From: Ulota crispa
Taxonomy: Eukaryota > Streptophyta > Bryopsida > Orthotrichales > Orthotrichaceae
NCBI GenBank assembly: GCA_963920765.1
Contig: OY987247.1
Location: 19,998,471 to 20,062,470, forward strand
Direction of reading: 5' to 3'
DNA length: 64,000 nucleotides
Shown here: one piece after another, positions 12,097 through 26,130 of the stretch
Layout: each line of letters opens with the position of its first letter
Position numbering within the stretch: the first letter of the stretch is position 1
Notes under the pieces: generated by a model
Database searches by the model: none
The model's input: only the letters and a program-made list of their open reading frames with translations
What the model was told of the DNA's origin: nothing
Translations under genes and position numbers: made by a program

Positions 12097-14604
12097 ATAT
12101 AATATTATCCTATGAACACATTTAAATTATGATTAATATATTAATATCCAAATGAATATTCATATTTATTCTTATGAATATATGAAGATTCTTAGGAATA
12201 TTCACGAATTTTTGTGTTCATTATAATATTTATATATGATGATATAAAGTTAGTGCAGAAAATTGACCACTAAATACAAAACATGGTGTATCAAAATAAA
12301 TAAATAAGTAAATTTAAATTAAATAAAAAAACACAAAAACATGTTCACTCCAACTTTCCATCTTCTTGCACATGTTCATGGATGTCATACTCCTTCTCAT
12401 TGTTATCTAGTGTATTGAACATAGCCTAGATACTTTGTTACCATGGCCTAATACAGTCTAACATCTTTTATATGACACCCTTTAATATGATATTTCTCAT
12501 GTTATGACAAGATTCTTGGGAACGGATGTTCCTAGTGAGAAACTTGTCCTTTATTGCAATAATTACTCTTGCTAATATGACTTGAGTACATTGAGAGATG
12601 CAAAAATCTGGAGAATCCAAGGCAAATCTAGGGTTATCTTTTTAATGTGACAGATACAATTAATTTTTACAATGACACCTTCTTAATATGCCCACTATGA
12701 CAAGAGTTTAGTTGGTCATAATAAAGAAGTTAGATTATAGTAGATTCTGCATAAAATAATGTCAATTATATCTTTTGTTCATGTGGTAAAAAAAATAATT
12801 AAAAAATAATCATAGAAATTAGTATTGACCTAATTGGGATTTTTTTGGGCAAAAATATGTTTAATTTGACAAATGAGTGCTGAACCTGTTATACGGGCTT
12901 ATGGTTTAAAGGAGATAGAGAGATTTGCACAACTGCTTCTTTTGCTAACTCTACCCCATTTTTTGTGATGGAAACTTGAAAGAGATAGACTGAGAAATTA
13001 CCTTGTATATTCCATCATAAAATCACAGTTTCGACTGAATTTGAACCACCTTTCTCTTATTTGTCCTATATGGTGTATTGAATACCATGAAGAAAAGGGC
13101 CTTTTGTTTCTTGTTTCTTTTTTTTCTTGTTTCTTTTAACCTCTACTTCTGCCTATTCTAGTAGTTGTGTGCCTTTGTAGGATGGAACTATTTTTGTGTT
13201 ATGACTGTCTGCTGCTATACAAGCGGCAAGGCGAATCAGCCCATCTACTCTTTTCCTTCTAGTTAAAATACAAAAATTGGCATTTAAATGTTTTTAGATT
13301 TTGACTCCTAATTTGGTTTCTAAAGTCTTAAAGAGTTGCTTTAGATGGGAAGTCAAAGGCCGTGAAAACTTGAAGCCGCTTTAGCTCAAATTTCAGCCCA
13401 AACGGCTTGAAACACTCATTATAATAATACTAGAGTCGGAGTCGTTTCTCCCATATGTAAAGGCTTGAAAGCTACTTTGTAGGTTGATGTGCATGGAGTT
13501 TTGGGAATTTCAGCTCATCTTTTTCATTCATTTTTGGCCGTTTAAATTTCAAGGCCATCCTATGGTGTTGATTAATTAAAAAAAATATTTTTCATTGAAA
13601 AAACTTTAAAATGGTGAAATGAGAAACAATCCCAAGGCCAAGAATTGGCCTTCCATTCCTAGTGGATTCATTTTTTTGGAGCTCACACCATATCAGACCT
13701 TGTCTTTTAAACATTAAAATGTTTTTCAAAATTTTGACCTTCATTTCTTGTGTAAAGGCCTTTGGGATGTTTTTCTGAATTTTGGACCAATGAAAAGCAA
13801 TGATTTTGACAATCTTTAGCAATAAAATGGCCTTGACTCCTCATATAAAGCAATTCTAAATTGATTTCAAGGAACTCAATTTTTACTCAACAAGGCAAGA
13901 ATAGGAACACTTGTTTTTGTTTGAATTTCCTCATCTACATCCCAAAGATAATGGGATGAGTCTCAAGTGGAGTTTATTTGGTTTACAAATATTTGGAGTG
14001 CACTCTTCTCATGTATTTCTCAATCTCCAAAAAAAAGATTCAATAATTAAAAAAATTTGCACTACTTTCATTTTCTTTTGTTTTCACACTATCAGATTGA
14101 ATGTTTAATATATAAATTATAATATCTATCACCAAAAATAACTTCAAAATTCATGATATTGGAATTTTTAATTTCACATGCTTTGATGGGAATTTGCATT
14201 CTTTCTATGAATGATTTAATATGTTTTAAGTAACAAAAAACATCTCTACACTTATTTGAATTAGGTGGATAAAATGAGGGTTTGCATATCACTCAAAAAT
14301 AAGTCAAAATACTTTTGTTTTTGATTGAAATTCAATTGTGTATGTAGTCCATCTTATGTAATATAATATTTCCAAAATTCAATTCTAGGATTTTAATTTT
14401 ATTAATTTTTATGACAAATTATATCAAACAACAAAATTCATAGTCTTATTCTACCCCACTATACACATCAAATCCTCCATGTGTCCTACTAGCATTTATA
14501 GATCAATTCTAGACAATGTTAATAAAGACAACCTCAACCTAATAAAAAATATAATGTTGACTATGGATATTTATAATTGTATTAATAGTATATCAATATT
14601 TTTT
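12097..14604. other. Very AT-rich spacer, no gene
   Basis: Contains palindrome-like AT-rich sequence at 12100-12250, then unremarkable AT-rich DNA. No coding motif seen. Confidence 0.5.
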
Positions 14605-15350
14605 GTACTCATAATCACATCAGGTCTCCAAGGAGAATAGCCTCTAGTCGATAGAACAATGTAGGTAAGGGAAGTCGGCAAAACAAGTTTGTAACTTTGG
14701 AAAGGGGATTGGCTTTGAGGGTTGGGCCTAAGGGTTTGCGCCCAAACCCTGTAGGCTGTCGGAGGTCTGCCCAAGTTGCTTGCGCGGCGAGGGCGGATCT
14801 TGCGTGCCGACCAAGCGACAGGCGTAGAACGTCAAGGGTGACCTCAACTCTCCCTAGGCCACAACCAACTCAGAACTGATTTAGGGAACGTGAGTTGGGT
14901 TTAGACCGTCGTGAGACAAGTTAGTTTTATTCTACTGATGCTCGGTGCCGCAATAGTAATTCAACTTAGTACAAGAGGAACCGTTGATTCACATAATGGG
15001 TCATTGCATTTGGTTGAAAAGCCAATGTCACAAAGCTACTATGTGTAGGATTATAACTGAATGCCTCTAAGTCAGAATCCATGCTAGAAGCGGCATTTTC
15101 TACCTCCCCGGTTGTTACCCAACTACTAGTAGGGACACTCGTGCGCCCCCAGAAGCATGTGTTGAGAGCTCCTCCGTGCCGACGGAACATCTTGGCGTGG
15201 GTGCTTTGCATTCAATTTCAGACAATCGGGGAGATGAATCCTTTGCAGACAATTTAAATATGATACGAGGTATTGTAAGTGATAGAGTAGCCTTGCTGCT
15301 ACAATCCACTGAGATTTGGCCTCACCTCCCCAATGATTTGTTACCCCCTT
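14605..15350 (+). pseudogene. 26S rRNA 3' fragment with an internal deletion (rDNA pseudogene)
   Basis: Two blocks match nuclear plant 26S rRNA. Block A (14605-14878) begins at the CATCAGGTCTCCAAGG region, includes GGTCGATGGAACAATGTAGG in mutated form, and ends at AACTCAGAACTG. Block B (about 14881-15350) starts at AGGGAACGTGAG, contains TTTAGACCGTCGTGAGACA and GTAATTCAACTTAGTAC, and runs through TCCTTTGCAGAC and CCACTGAGATT to near the 26S 3' end. In intact 26S about 1 kb lies between the two blocks, so this copy has lost it. Many former CG and CHG sites now read TG, CA or TA, as expected for an old methylated copy. It cannot give functional rRNA. Confidence 0.92.
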
Positions 15351-16680
15351 CACACTCCTAAAGTCTAGGGTGAGCCCTAGTAGCAAAGGAGAAACAAAGC
15401 ACCCATGACACTTGGGAAAAAAAATTTGGGAACCGAGGCGCCACACGGGGGTTGTCACGCATTGGGAGTGGTGGCGCAACGCATCGGGTCGTCCTAGATT
15501 GGGACTTGTCAAGCAATTGGGAGGCTCAACTCCAAGGTGCCCGTGACGCTGTCAAAGGGAGAGAGATCCAACACTTGGAAAAAAAAAACGGCAGGCGCAG
15601 CGGGTCTGCCAGTTCCAATATCAGAGGGTGCTACAGCAACCCGGGAGTTGCAGCCAACTCCAGGGTGCCCAAAGGGAAGGGCTCCAAAAATAGTAACTCT
15701 ATAAATCACCAAAACCTTTGTCTAGCCATTTAGAAGTTGCTTGAATTTTGAAAGCAAAAAATTCCCTCTTTACTGTAGAGGAATTTATCAAAGCTTCAAT
15801 TTTTTCCCTTGAAGCTCTAAATCTTGTCCATAATGACCACACAACACATCCAACTCCAAAACTCCCCAACTAGCCAAACCTACTTGTCTAGTGGGCATGT
15901 TAGAAGGATTCAAAATTTTGAAAGGGAGAGGACCGCATGTGATGACCTCAAGGAAAAAAAGGGGGAGGGTGTGGGAAGTCCCAACTCCCTCTTCATGAAT
16001 TGGTGGGTGCTTGTTAGTGCTTGGCAACCCCAAAGAAAAAAAAGGGGATTTTGAAGTTGGAGAAAGTGCTGTGGATGAACTTGGAGATTGGAATGTTTGG
16101 AAGTGTAAGACTGTGGGATAAGCCACTTGATTGGGAGTTCAAGATTTTTATTACGTGAAGCCTGGTCAAATTGGAAGTTGGTGGTGGAGGCTTGACCGGG
16201 AGTGGATGGAGGCGTAATTGGGAGTGGGCAGGGTAGGGTTGGGAGTGGCCAAGGCTTAATTGGGAGTGGGTGAGGAGGACTCGAGACTGGGCGGGGCGTA
16301 ATTGGAAGTGGGCGACGGGTAATCGAGACTGGAAAGCAGTGGAGGCGGTATCGGGAGTAGACCAAGCGAACTCGGAACTTGGAGGCGGTAGAGGCGCAAG
16401 CGGGAGTAGGAAGTGGGTGAGAGCGTATCAAGAGTGAGTGGGCAAGGCGTAACCAAGAGTTGGCAGGGGTGGAGGCGTGACCGGGAGAAGAGAGGGGGTG
16501 AGAACAGCGCTGCAGCTCAAGGGTTCCTTCCACATGAAGGTGGGTGGTCTTCCAAAAGGAAAAGGTATCTAGGATGTCTCTTTGTCGCAGTACAGGGGGG
16601 CTTGCCGAATCCCATAGAGAGTACTATGTGGAGGAAGGGTTCCTCCGGAACCTGCTGCTACCTTTCACAAGATCTTCTTT
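15351..16680. other. G+C-richer sequence after the rRNA fragment, possible rDNA spacer
   Basis: This follows the 3' end of the 26S-like block directly and keeps a raised G+C content until about 16640, where AT-rich DNA resumes. It has no recognisable gene; no 5S rRNA-like block was seen. Its position and repeats suggest transferred intergenic spacer of rDNA, which is inference. Confidence 0.4.
16150..16500 (+). repeat. Degenerate G-rich tandem repeats
   Basis: About 20-bp units resembling GGCGTAATTGGGAGTGGGC recur with many substitutions (GGGAGTGG, GGAGGCG and CGGGAGTAG variants). rDNA spacers commonly carry such subrepeats, so this supports the spacer interpretation. Confidence 0.6.
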
Positions 16681-18150
16681 AACCTATATATATAATAGAA
16701 TACGCTTTGTATTTGTACGTATTTGGAATCATATATATTAATTCAATATAATATATTAATTAGTCATTAATATGAGGATATTCAATTTATATTTTTTACT
16801 TTGGATTAGCAGGGAGATTACCCCCCAATTTTTCTACCGCTAGTGGTTCTACTCTTTTGTTGGTTGCTTTAAAGTTGATTGTTAGTACTTTTCAACATGC
16901 ATCGCCTACTGAAAGATGATGATTATATTATGAGGATATATTCATATATATGAGTGAATATTCCTAAGAATATATTCATATTATTTTTGTAATACAAATA
17001 TGTTAATATTAATATTCATAGCATATTTGTATTCATGACCTCATTCTTAAGAATATTGTTAAGTAGATATAGGTACAAAATAGAAGGAAAATCTAAATTA
17101 TTATTATCTCCAAGATAGAAGTAAAATGCACTCATCCCAATGGTGACTTGGTGAGATTGTTCTAGCAACAAACTAAACCATGTGCCTCCAAAACAATATT
17201 GTCCATAACTTTTTCATAGCTTGTTCAAATGGAATGAATCAAAGTTTTTTATGAAGACTAAAATATAATCTATGAGTAGATTTTTGTTTTTTATTTTTTT
17301 AATTCAAAATTTTCATTTTTTTTCTACCCAATCTCCCTAGTTTTGAGATTATTTGGGCATAACATTTGTTTCCAATCACTAATTGAAATATAAATTATAT
17401 TCACACAAAGCTAATCAAATTTTATCTTCAAAAAAAGTTTCCAAAAATCATGACAAAAATTTAGATTGTAGGTACTAGTCTTAAATTCAATTTGTCCCCA
17501 AAAAGACAATGGTCCTTAAAGGATTAAGGGGTTAACACGCATAGGATATAGTCATGTTGCATATAACTTTATTAATACAAAGGTCTTTACAAGAATGTTG
17601 TGAACAACATCAGCATGTCTATTTAGATATTTTATACACCAAGATAGTAAGGAAAAATATGCCATTTATGACGTTGTTTTGCAACTTCAATGTTTCTATA
17701 GACAATAGAAATGAACAATTTGTTCAACATTTAATACATTTGAGGACACTCATTTCTTTTGCAATAAATTTTCATGAATGTCATAAAAATAAAGATTGAT
17801 AAAATTTTGAGAGGATGTTAGATAATGCCCAAGAAAATGTCCAAGAAAACGTCCAAGAAAACATTTCTTTTAATCACTTTATGAAATTCGTCTATAACTT
17901 TTGATTCAAGTCTTGAAATCTGAAATGGATTTTTGGAAGTGAAACTAAGCTTGATTTTCTAACTTTTTTTAGTTAGAAGTTTTTTGAAAAAACTTACCCT
18001 ACTATGCCTAAATGTGATTTGAAATTCTACTTGTAATACAATTTCTGTGTTTTACATCATCTTGCATCATTTGTCTCAACTCCTACCACCCAACTAGTAT
18101 AAAAATGTCATCCTCTCCTCTCCACATACTCAAAGTAAAGTGGCTTTCAA
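16681..18150. other. AT-rich spacer, no gene
   Basis: AT-rich with short inverted stretches near 16930-17040. A 12-bp unit (GTCCAAGAAAAC) is repeated three times at about 17827-17862. The open stretch 17554-17799 has no known domain. Confidence 0.45.
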
Positions 18151-18159
18151 AGCCAAACA

Positions 18160-18330
18160 TGGTGTATTATGCATGGTATATTATACATTGTGTATTTTGA
18201 ATGGTGTATTATGCCCTATGTATTTTGTATGGTGTATTATGCATGGTGTATATTGTATGGAGTATTTTGTATGGTGTATTGTCTATAGTATATTGTATAT
18301 GGTGTATTATGTATGACATGTTCTATAGTA
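18160..18330 (+). repeat. Degenerate TATGGTGTATT minisatellite
   Basis: Short units of the form GTATTATGCATGGTGTAT, TATTGTATGGAGTAT and similar repeat with variation. Low-complexity DNA without coding meaning. Confidence 0.75.
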
Positions 18331-18359
18331 CATTGTGTTTGTAGTTGACATGTACTTAG

Positions 18360-19200
18360 CATGTATGTGGACATTTCACTAGGCATTGTGATGTCATCAA
18401 AAATGTCTCTACAAACGCATGATGCAAAATACAAAGACAAAACACATCAAGATGCCAATTCCCCAGTCCATATAGATGTTGAACATAATGTTCCTTCAAT
18501 CAAAATAACATTAGCATGGACATCATTATGTCCATCACAATCATTTCGGACATTCCAAGAGACATCTACAAAGGCACACAACTATTGTGAATGTCATAGT
18601 ATTGCTGGAAAGAATTAAAAATGAATGTCCTAAAAAACATCCATAGACACAGCATGTCACCCAAGTACATCCATGGAGTAGATGCTCATGCCAAGGTAGA
18701 CATCTTAAAATTACAATCTACATTTGAAACACAAGTTTGAAAAAACACCATATGTATGGAGGTGACCATCACAAAAACACAAAGTTGTCTTCTAGGATAT
18801 CTATTAGGATATAAACACGTCTATATTGATGTCCTGAAAAACATCCACTTTTTTCAAAGATACAAAGGAAGCTGCCCCCCAAAATGCCATGTCAGCATCT
18901 TTGGAAGCCATGTCAGCCAATTTTTGATTGCCACATGGCATGCCATGTCATTGACGGACAATGGAGGAAAAAACTTCTACGTTGGCTTTCCCATGTTTAG
19001 GTGGTAGCCACATGGCAACCTTTGAGGACACCGTTGACCGGTGTTTTTTTTTACATCTAGTGTTGGACATGTGATGTTTTGCCTTAACGTAGTGTGTTTT
19101 TTGCATGTCAAAATTAACACAATTTTTTTGATGTCCATGCACATGTGGTAAGACATTAGATGCAACATTCCAATGCAAAATTTGCATGTCAAAAAAAAAT
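18360..19200. repeat. Degenerate sequence with recurring ATGTC/CATCC words
   Basis: Words such as GATGTCC, CATGTCA and ACATCCAT recur many times, for example CATGTCAGC three times between 18889 and 18950. Open stretches in both strands arise from this composition. I see no gene. Confidence 0.4.
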
Positions 19201-22200
19201 ACGGGCTTCTTCTAGTGCCAACATGACTTTCTGGGTATCAAAGGCCATCTTCACCTTGCGGGTATTGAAGGTCAGTTTAACCTTCCAAATATTGCAAGGG
19301 CAAGTTTTTCCCTCCATTGCGTGCCTTAGGGTTTCATTGTGTGAGTATTTCTAGTCCATTTCTCTTCTATGCTGTTTCCGTGCTTCTCAATCTCCCCCTC
19401 TTACCGTTTTGAAACTTTTCTTAAGTGTGCACCATCCTGTTTGCGTATTCTGCGATTGTATGCTTAGGTTAGGTGAGTTTAGAGTTTTTGTTTAGCATAG
19501 CTTGTAGAGCAGAACTAGGGATGATTGAGCAAATCAATGGGATCTTTGTTTCTCTACATGGTGCAGTTCATGAAGTGGAATCAGGAGGTGGGGTGCTTCC
19601 CTATACAGCACAAGTGGTAGAGCGGAATTAGGTGGTGGAGGCATAGTAGAATTAACTTACTTCCGAAGGGTTGGGGTGCTTCTCCACTTTGACAAAGTTT
19701 GTGGTGAGGAGTAGGTTTCTTTGGGTGAAAAGATCTGCTACAAGTACTTTACTTCCACCATTTTAATATGCAATCACTATCCCCCCTCACTTGTTCTACC
19801 TTCATGGTCATCCTTTTGAAATAAAAATTAAATGTCATGAAAGAGTTCCTAAGCCACTATTCTAATAGCTAGTGTATCAAGAGCCACCTCCTAGGTTTGT
19901 TGTTGTCACTTCTAAAGATTTGGTACTACATATCAAAAGAAAATTTCTTACAAAACTATAAATTTTGCATCAATGAAGTTTGCTCCCATCCTCTAGCACT
20001 TGCTCTCTCAACCTCTTGCATAAGATGGCTCCATCAACCTCTTCAAATAAAAAGGACATCTAGAATCATGAACAACTAAGTGATTAAAGAATGCACTTCA
20101 CTCTCCAATCAAAGAATACCTAAAGATACTTATTTCTAGTAACGCAAGTGTTCTGAAAGTTAGCAACATGTGCGCTGCACCCCTCTCTTTTTAGAGGCAT
20201 TTCTCTTCTTCAAGACAAAAAATTACTTGATATGCAATCAAGCCTAGTCTATCCAATGAAGATCCCAACCACCACAAAAGCACACCTTTGGTGATAAACT
20301 CCTTTTGTTGCACACAACCTTCATATTGCATGCACTCTTCCCGAAGAAATCTCATGTGCAATTGATTTGGAGCTCCCACACATGGGTCTTGAACCCAAGT
20401 GAAAGTGCCCCATGAAGGTATTGCAAGAAAGAAAGCATAGGAGATAGAGCACACATGTGGGGTGAAAACATAGTGGAGAAGGAAGATATCTAAAGGAGTG
20501 AACAAGAAGAACATTTTGAGGAACTAAAAGAAAGGGAGGCCATTTGGAGCCCTATCCTCAACAATAGCTTATGGTCTTGTGCATTCATTACATCAACTTG
20601 CAATGATTTGAAATTATTGTTGATGAGAAGTATTGGGACCTTTGACATTAATTACCAAATTATATAGCCAACCTACTATAATTAGTTGACAATTTACATC
20701 TTTTACCTATTTTAGGAGTTATTTGGCCTGCAAATTCTCTAAATAATTAGAAACTAATTTACAAATTTGCAAATTTGTTAGGAGTGTTTTACAAGTAATA
20801 AATGGGTTTAGGAAAAAATCCAAAAGAAACAAAAATCAAGAAATTCTTCAATTAAACTCATATAAATTTCAAAATTCAATAAATAATGTTTAATATAGAA
20901 GTACCATTCATTTAGTCAAACTTAGGAATTGAGTTGAATTGCATAATTCAATATAAGTTATGCAAAAAAATCCACATCCTCTCTCCCATGTCCTTGTTTC
21001 TTCAAGTAATTGCAATTTGAACTATATATATGTCCAAAATTCAAAAAATTGTTTAGTAAGACACCTCAAACTATAAATATGATCTTACTCTATAGTAGTG
21101 TATGAATGTAGACAAGGAAATTCCATAATTTAAATTGGACAAGGTATAGAAAAGGTGATAATTTTGGACATACTATTTAGATGGTTTCCACACCCAAGTC
21201 CTAAATTTCTAAAATTTATTCATTATCTCTAATTAAGAAGACCATAGAAAATTTATAATAAAAACTCTTGTATGTAAATACTTAGAGTAAAGTCCTATGA
21301 TATCCTAAATTGTATTTCATATACTTTATAAAGTATTCAAATGTAAGGTATTAAGTTGCTCAATAAGCAAGTAGTTTCAAGGTAGTAAAGTACACAATCT
21401 ATTAAAATCCTAATTACAACCTTTAAATAAATAATTCTATATATAGCACAACTGATTGTAAATTACTTTGTAGAGGCATATCATTATCAAAATTAATTCA
21501 TCAAGATTCCCAACGCTTGTTAGTATTTAAGATACAAAAACATTAAGGTTTCAATTGACTTTTGTTATGAACTATGCAATGTTTTGTATTTCAATTCTTC
21601 AGGATATTGGAGAGACATGAAATTTTCATTTTTGAAGATTAAATTACAAGCATACGCAATGAAAACCACATTTGGTGAGGTCATACTTTTCATTATTAAA
21701 ACAAGCTTGTTCAATGGCAATTATGTAATCAAACTGTTGTAGAGATAGGTTTTTGGAATTGCCTAAATTGAATTTGTACCTATATGTGTAAAATGGATGA
21801 TTGAGCAATGATATTTCCATTATCAATGAACAAAACAAGTTTTTGCACTCTTTCCTAGGAATGGAGGTACACTTCTCTGCATTGTTGGTTTTGAAATCAC
21901 TAATTAATAATGCTTCCAAATTTAACTCTAAACCCCTTGGTGTCAATGAAAATTTACCCCAAATTGTACTTAATGATTATATTTGTCAACATCTATAGTG
22001 CATTAGTTTGCGCATTTGTAGAAGCAACTTGCACCTTTAATTGAAATTATAGAATGATGCAGTTTTATTTTCTTGAGATAAAAAATTAAGGATTTAGCAA
22101 ATTCTACAACTAAGGCATTCAAAGTTAAACATCCATTTTTTGTAATATACGTAGCTTGCAAATGTGGATCATTAAAAAAATTTCCATCTAATTATGGAAA

Positions 22201-25200
22201 CAAAGTTTTTGATCCTACATGTTGTAATGAGTACAACCTATATAAAGAATTGTGTGTATTTGTTAGTTAGGTTTAGGGTTGAATAGAAAGTTGGCTCAAT
22301 GGTTGAAATTATATGGTTTATAGTGCAATGAGTTCAAATTGTGCATCAAGGATTAATGGATTTGCCCAATTGTTGTCTTGCCTTCTTTGTTGCCTTTGTC
22401 CTAGTGTACAAGTTTTGTACATGTTTCTTGGGAAAAATTTGTTTGAAGAAGGCTAATGTAAGGTAAACCTATCTATGGTACACAAAATGAGTGGTTTGAC
22501 TTCTTTCAATTCCTCCAAGAGTTAGATTTTTTCCATACAAAGACAAATGTGAGGAATAATAATGAGAGGAATTGTAGTTTTATTTTTTTGACCACAAATG
22601 CATTTTCTATGAATTTTTGAAGATTGCTTGGCTATTGGTCCAAAGAATTTGTAGAAAATTCCAAATCACCAAAAAGTGTATCCAAAATGGTCATCTCATC
22701 ACTTAAACTAGTCATAACATCTTCTAATATGGCCACATGATTTTGTAACATGGCCTTGACTTGAAAGAATAAAGAAATAACTTTTTTATAACAAATTTAT
22801 ACTAGAAAGGTATAAGTGACCTATGACAATGACTAAGAGTTCTATGCCCATCTTCCAAAATAGTGAATATGGCCAATTATTAATGCAACCTAAATCCTAA
22901 TTTCAAATTCTAAAAAAAATCTAACATGGGTATATAGAAAACTCTAATGAGTAGTTACTTATAAACCTATCATCAATTTAGGGTCAATCACAAGGAGGTC
23001 TACTTTAGTGTTGGCTAGGAACTTGAATGCAAAGTGGGTTGAAGTTGGAAGGGCAACTCTAAATCCTTGCACATTTAAATCATGCATTCATTCTTCTTCT
23101 TTTTTTCTTTTATTAAGATGCCAAAACCCTACATTTTGGTTAGATAGGATTGGCTATATTTTGGATGGCATTGCCTTCATAACAAAATGAAGTATGAAAA
23201 AGAAAGAGAATTTCTATGAACCTTGAAATCTATCCTAAAACTCATAAGTTAGGAGCTTAAAGAGAACCCTAAAACCTAAACAAAGCTATTGGAAGTAGGT
23301 GCATATCTCCAAAAAATAGGGTGGAGAAAGTAAAGACAAATTCTAATAGCCCTACATGCAACCCTAATTCAAATTGTCTTATAAGAATAAGGGTGCAAAA
23401 AAAAGACCAAACCATGAACCAAACAATTGAAAGTGTCTTATTGCAAAAAATAGAGTATGAAGAGCATATCAAAACATCATAATTACCAAGTAGATGAAAA
23501 TGTGTAATTGAAACAAATAGGATGTAGAAAAGAAAGAGAAAGGCCCAAAAGGGTTTGGGAGACTTCATACCTTAGTAAGAAATTTAAAATGCAAAACTAC
23601 CTCAAACCATTAGAAAGAAGCTATACCTTAAAATTCACTGCATGTACCATTTGTATCCAAATCAAATTCATTTGTATTCACTTCCCTTTAAAAAAAATTC
23701 CCCCTTATACATCAAAAACTTTAAGAAAACTTTCTTGTGCACAAGTAGTACAAGTAAGATAATAAATAAATTATAATATTCATATTGACATTATTTTAAA
23801 TTGTCTTTCTAATAGAATTCATTGAAAGGGCTAGTTCCATTTTGATTTAGAGGAAAATAGCCCCATTAAAAATATTCTTTTAGTGCATAAGGAGTATGAA
23901 AATAATATTCATAAGAGTGATTTGTCCAAAGCTCCTATATGAACCATTGCAAATAGTTTGTTGTGAAAGTAAATGAGTTACATTTTGAAGTGGACATCAC
24001 TAGTCCAATTCTAGGCATTAAGGGTTGTTTGATACAAAATTGAAACTTACAAGTCACTTGGAATGATGTAAAAAACTAATTTGGTATAAGACTCACCTTA
24101 ACCATTATAGCAACATTGTACATTTGGTACATGTATGTTCAGCTTTGAATTATATGTAGAAAATATTTTCTAAAAGCAAACAATATTCACATTCATTTGT
24201 AATGAAAAAGATGATAGGTGAAAGCTTCAATGCCATGTCAAAATTGAACACAATGTATAAAAATTGATGCAGTATTTAAGGTTTTAAGCCTATTTTTAAG
24301 CCTATTTAGAAAGTATGAATAGCATACAAGCAAAGGAATAATGAACTTTAAGCTTCAAAGGACAATAGAATTGATCTTAAGCACAAATCCTAATTGGACC
24401 ATTATACTAAGAATTTTTGGTAGTTTGCAAAGAAGTCTATAGAATCAAAAAATCACATTCAATCTTCAATTCAATTAGTTTCAATATTTAGGATTCAACA
24501 AATATCACACTATAGATATGTTATGACTATTGTACTTACTCTCCAATGGTTCTAGAAGTAGTCCAAGATTTTATATTTAGATTTGAACCATAGATAATTA
24601 TATAATTAATTGATCCCTATGTTTAAAATCACAAATTTGCATTTAGATTGACAATTCTCACAATAAATCATATGAAATACCTATAATGATTTAATTAACT
24701 TAAAATCTTTTAACTTCCAATGAAAGAGCATTGACAAATGCAAGGATTCAATTTAAGTGACTATACATCCTACTATAACAAAAATATTAGAGTTTGCTTT
24801 AAAAATTGCAATCTATGATCCATCATGCCAAAGTTGCACTACACAGCCCTCTAAACATCACCCTACACTTATGGCATATCCAATATAACTTTCTAAAACT
24901 GTTATGTGGGTAATTTAGATGTAAACTTTAAATCATCTTCAATGTAAATCCTATAACCTCAATCTCCAAAACCCTAAACTCTAAGCTTAAAGGAGTGTTA
25001 GAATTATCATTAGTACAATTTTGGCCATGGTGGCTTAAGTCTTTGAACTAACTACATAGTGCCTATATATATTGATGAAAGTTTGGATGTCTCTAAAATT
25101 TTTAGATTATGTGTCTATTTTTTTACAAAATTTTAGGGACACCCAATCTTTTGGAACTATAGGTGTTTATTTTTTGGACAAAATTTTAGATTTTCCCTAA

Positions 25201-26080
25201 TTTTTGGTAAGATGGAAAATCTTATTTAGTATGATAATTTCCATATCAATAAAAAATTACTATAAAAGTGCACACAACCCAATTATAAATTGACAAGTGC
25301 AGCCCCTCATGATTTTATACTTAAAGAAAAAATTTAGTATTATTTTTATTTTTGTTACTTTGCCACATTTTATTTTTGACTATTAGTATTTAAGCTTTCT
25401 TAAAAGTAATTGTGATCATTTACTACATTTCTATAATAACTCCCTAAAGCACATGTATTTGTATTTAGGTTTTAAAACATATGCCTTCCTTTATGTAAAT
25501 CCTAGAAGTCTAAATCCTTTAATTCTTAGCCCTAGATTTTGGATCCTAAATCCTAAATCCCAAACCCTAAACCCTCATTTTTGTAACTTTTTAATTTTTG
25601 CTTAAGGTTATATAAATTTAGTAATAATAGGATATATTGGTAGAAAAAGATGAAAAAAGGAAAAAATAAAAAAATAGAAAGTTGTATACAATATTTTTTT
25701 ATTTTTTAAATATATATTTTTAATATAATTTTTAACATTTGATATTTTATTGGTTTAAAGATACATTTTTTGATCTATTATGGTATATGGATTTGCCTTG
25801 TAGATTCTTATTTAAAATAATAAATACCTTTAGATACTTAATTACTAATACATACTAATAATTGTGATGTTAATACACTTATTAGTTGATATTTTCAACA
25901 ACCACCTATCTTCCCATTTACTCATCAATTGAAGTATGCCTCATGAATTTTCAGACTTTCAATTAAGCTTTGTATTTGTGAGAATAATACATTGCCAACA
26001 CTTACTTGTACCTAGCTTAGTAGAGATTAAGTTGGATTAATTGTATATAACAATTGAAGAATACAAATTTTGGTACCCAA
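19201..26080. other. Long gene-free AT-rich tract
   Basis: Nearly 7 kb of AT-rich sequence. Short open stretches, such as 20191-20514 minus and 21644-21946 minus, show no domain or motif I recognise. A telomere-like patch lies at 25541-25576. Nothing else can be supported. Confidence 0.5.
25541..25576. repeat. Short telomere-like CCTAAA patch
   Basis: Contains CCTAAATCCTAAATCC followed by two CCCTAAA-type units. Too short and impure to be a true interstitial telomere; noted only as a motif patch. Confidence 0.4.
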
Positions 26081-26130
26081 CTAACACTTTATAGTCCCCA
26101 TATTGCTCATTGAATTCTCCATAAGCCATT

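Noticed and set aside
15126..15512. 128-codon minus-strand frame over the rRNA fragment
   Set aside because: It lies antisense to the 26S-like sequence and its junction, so it is a chance frame in non-coding RNA-derived DNA.
15910..16533. 207-codon minus-strand Pro/Ser-rich frame
   Set aside because: Produced by the degenerate G-rich repeats, whose complement encodes Pro/Ser/Leu. No domain.
15351..16640. 5S rRNA gene in the spacer-like block
   Set aside because: No 5S internal control-region motifs were seen on either strand.
25541..25576. Interstitial telomere
   Set aside because: Only two good CCCTAAA units; similar short CCTAAA words occur by chance in this AT-rich DNA.
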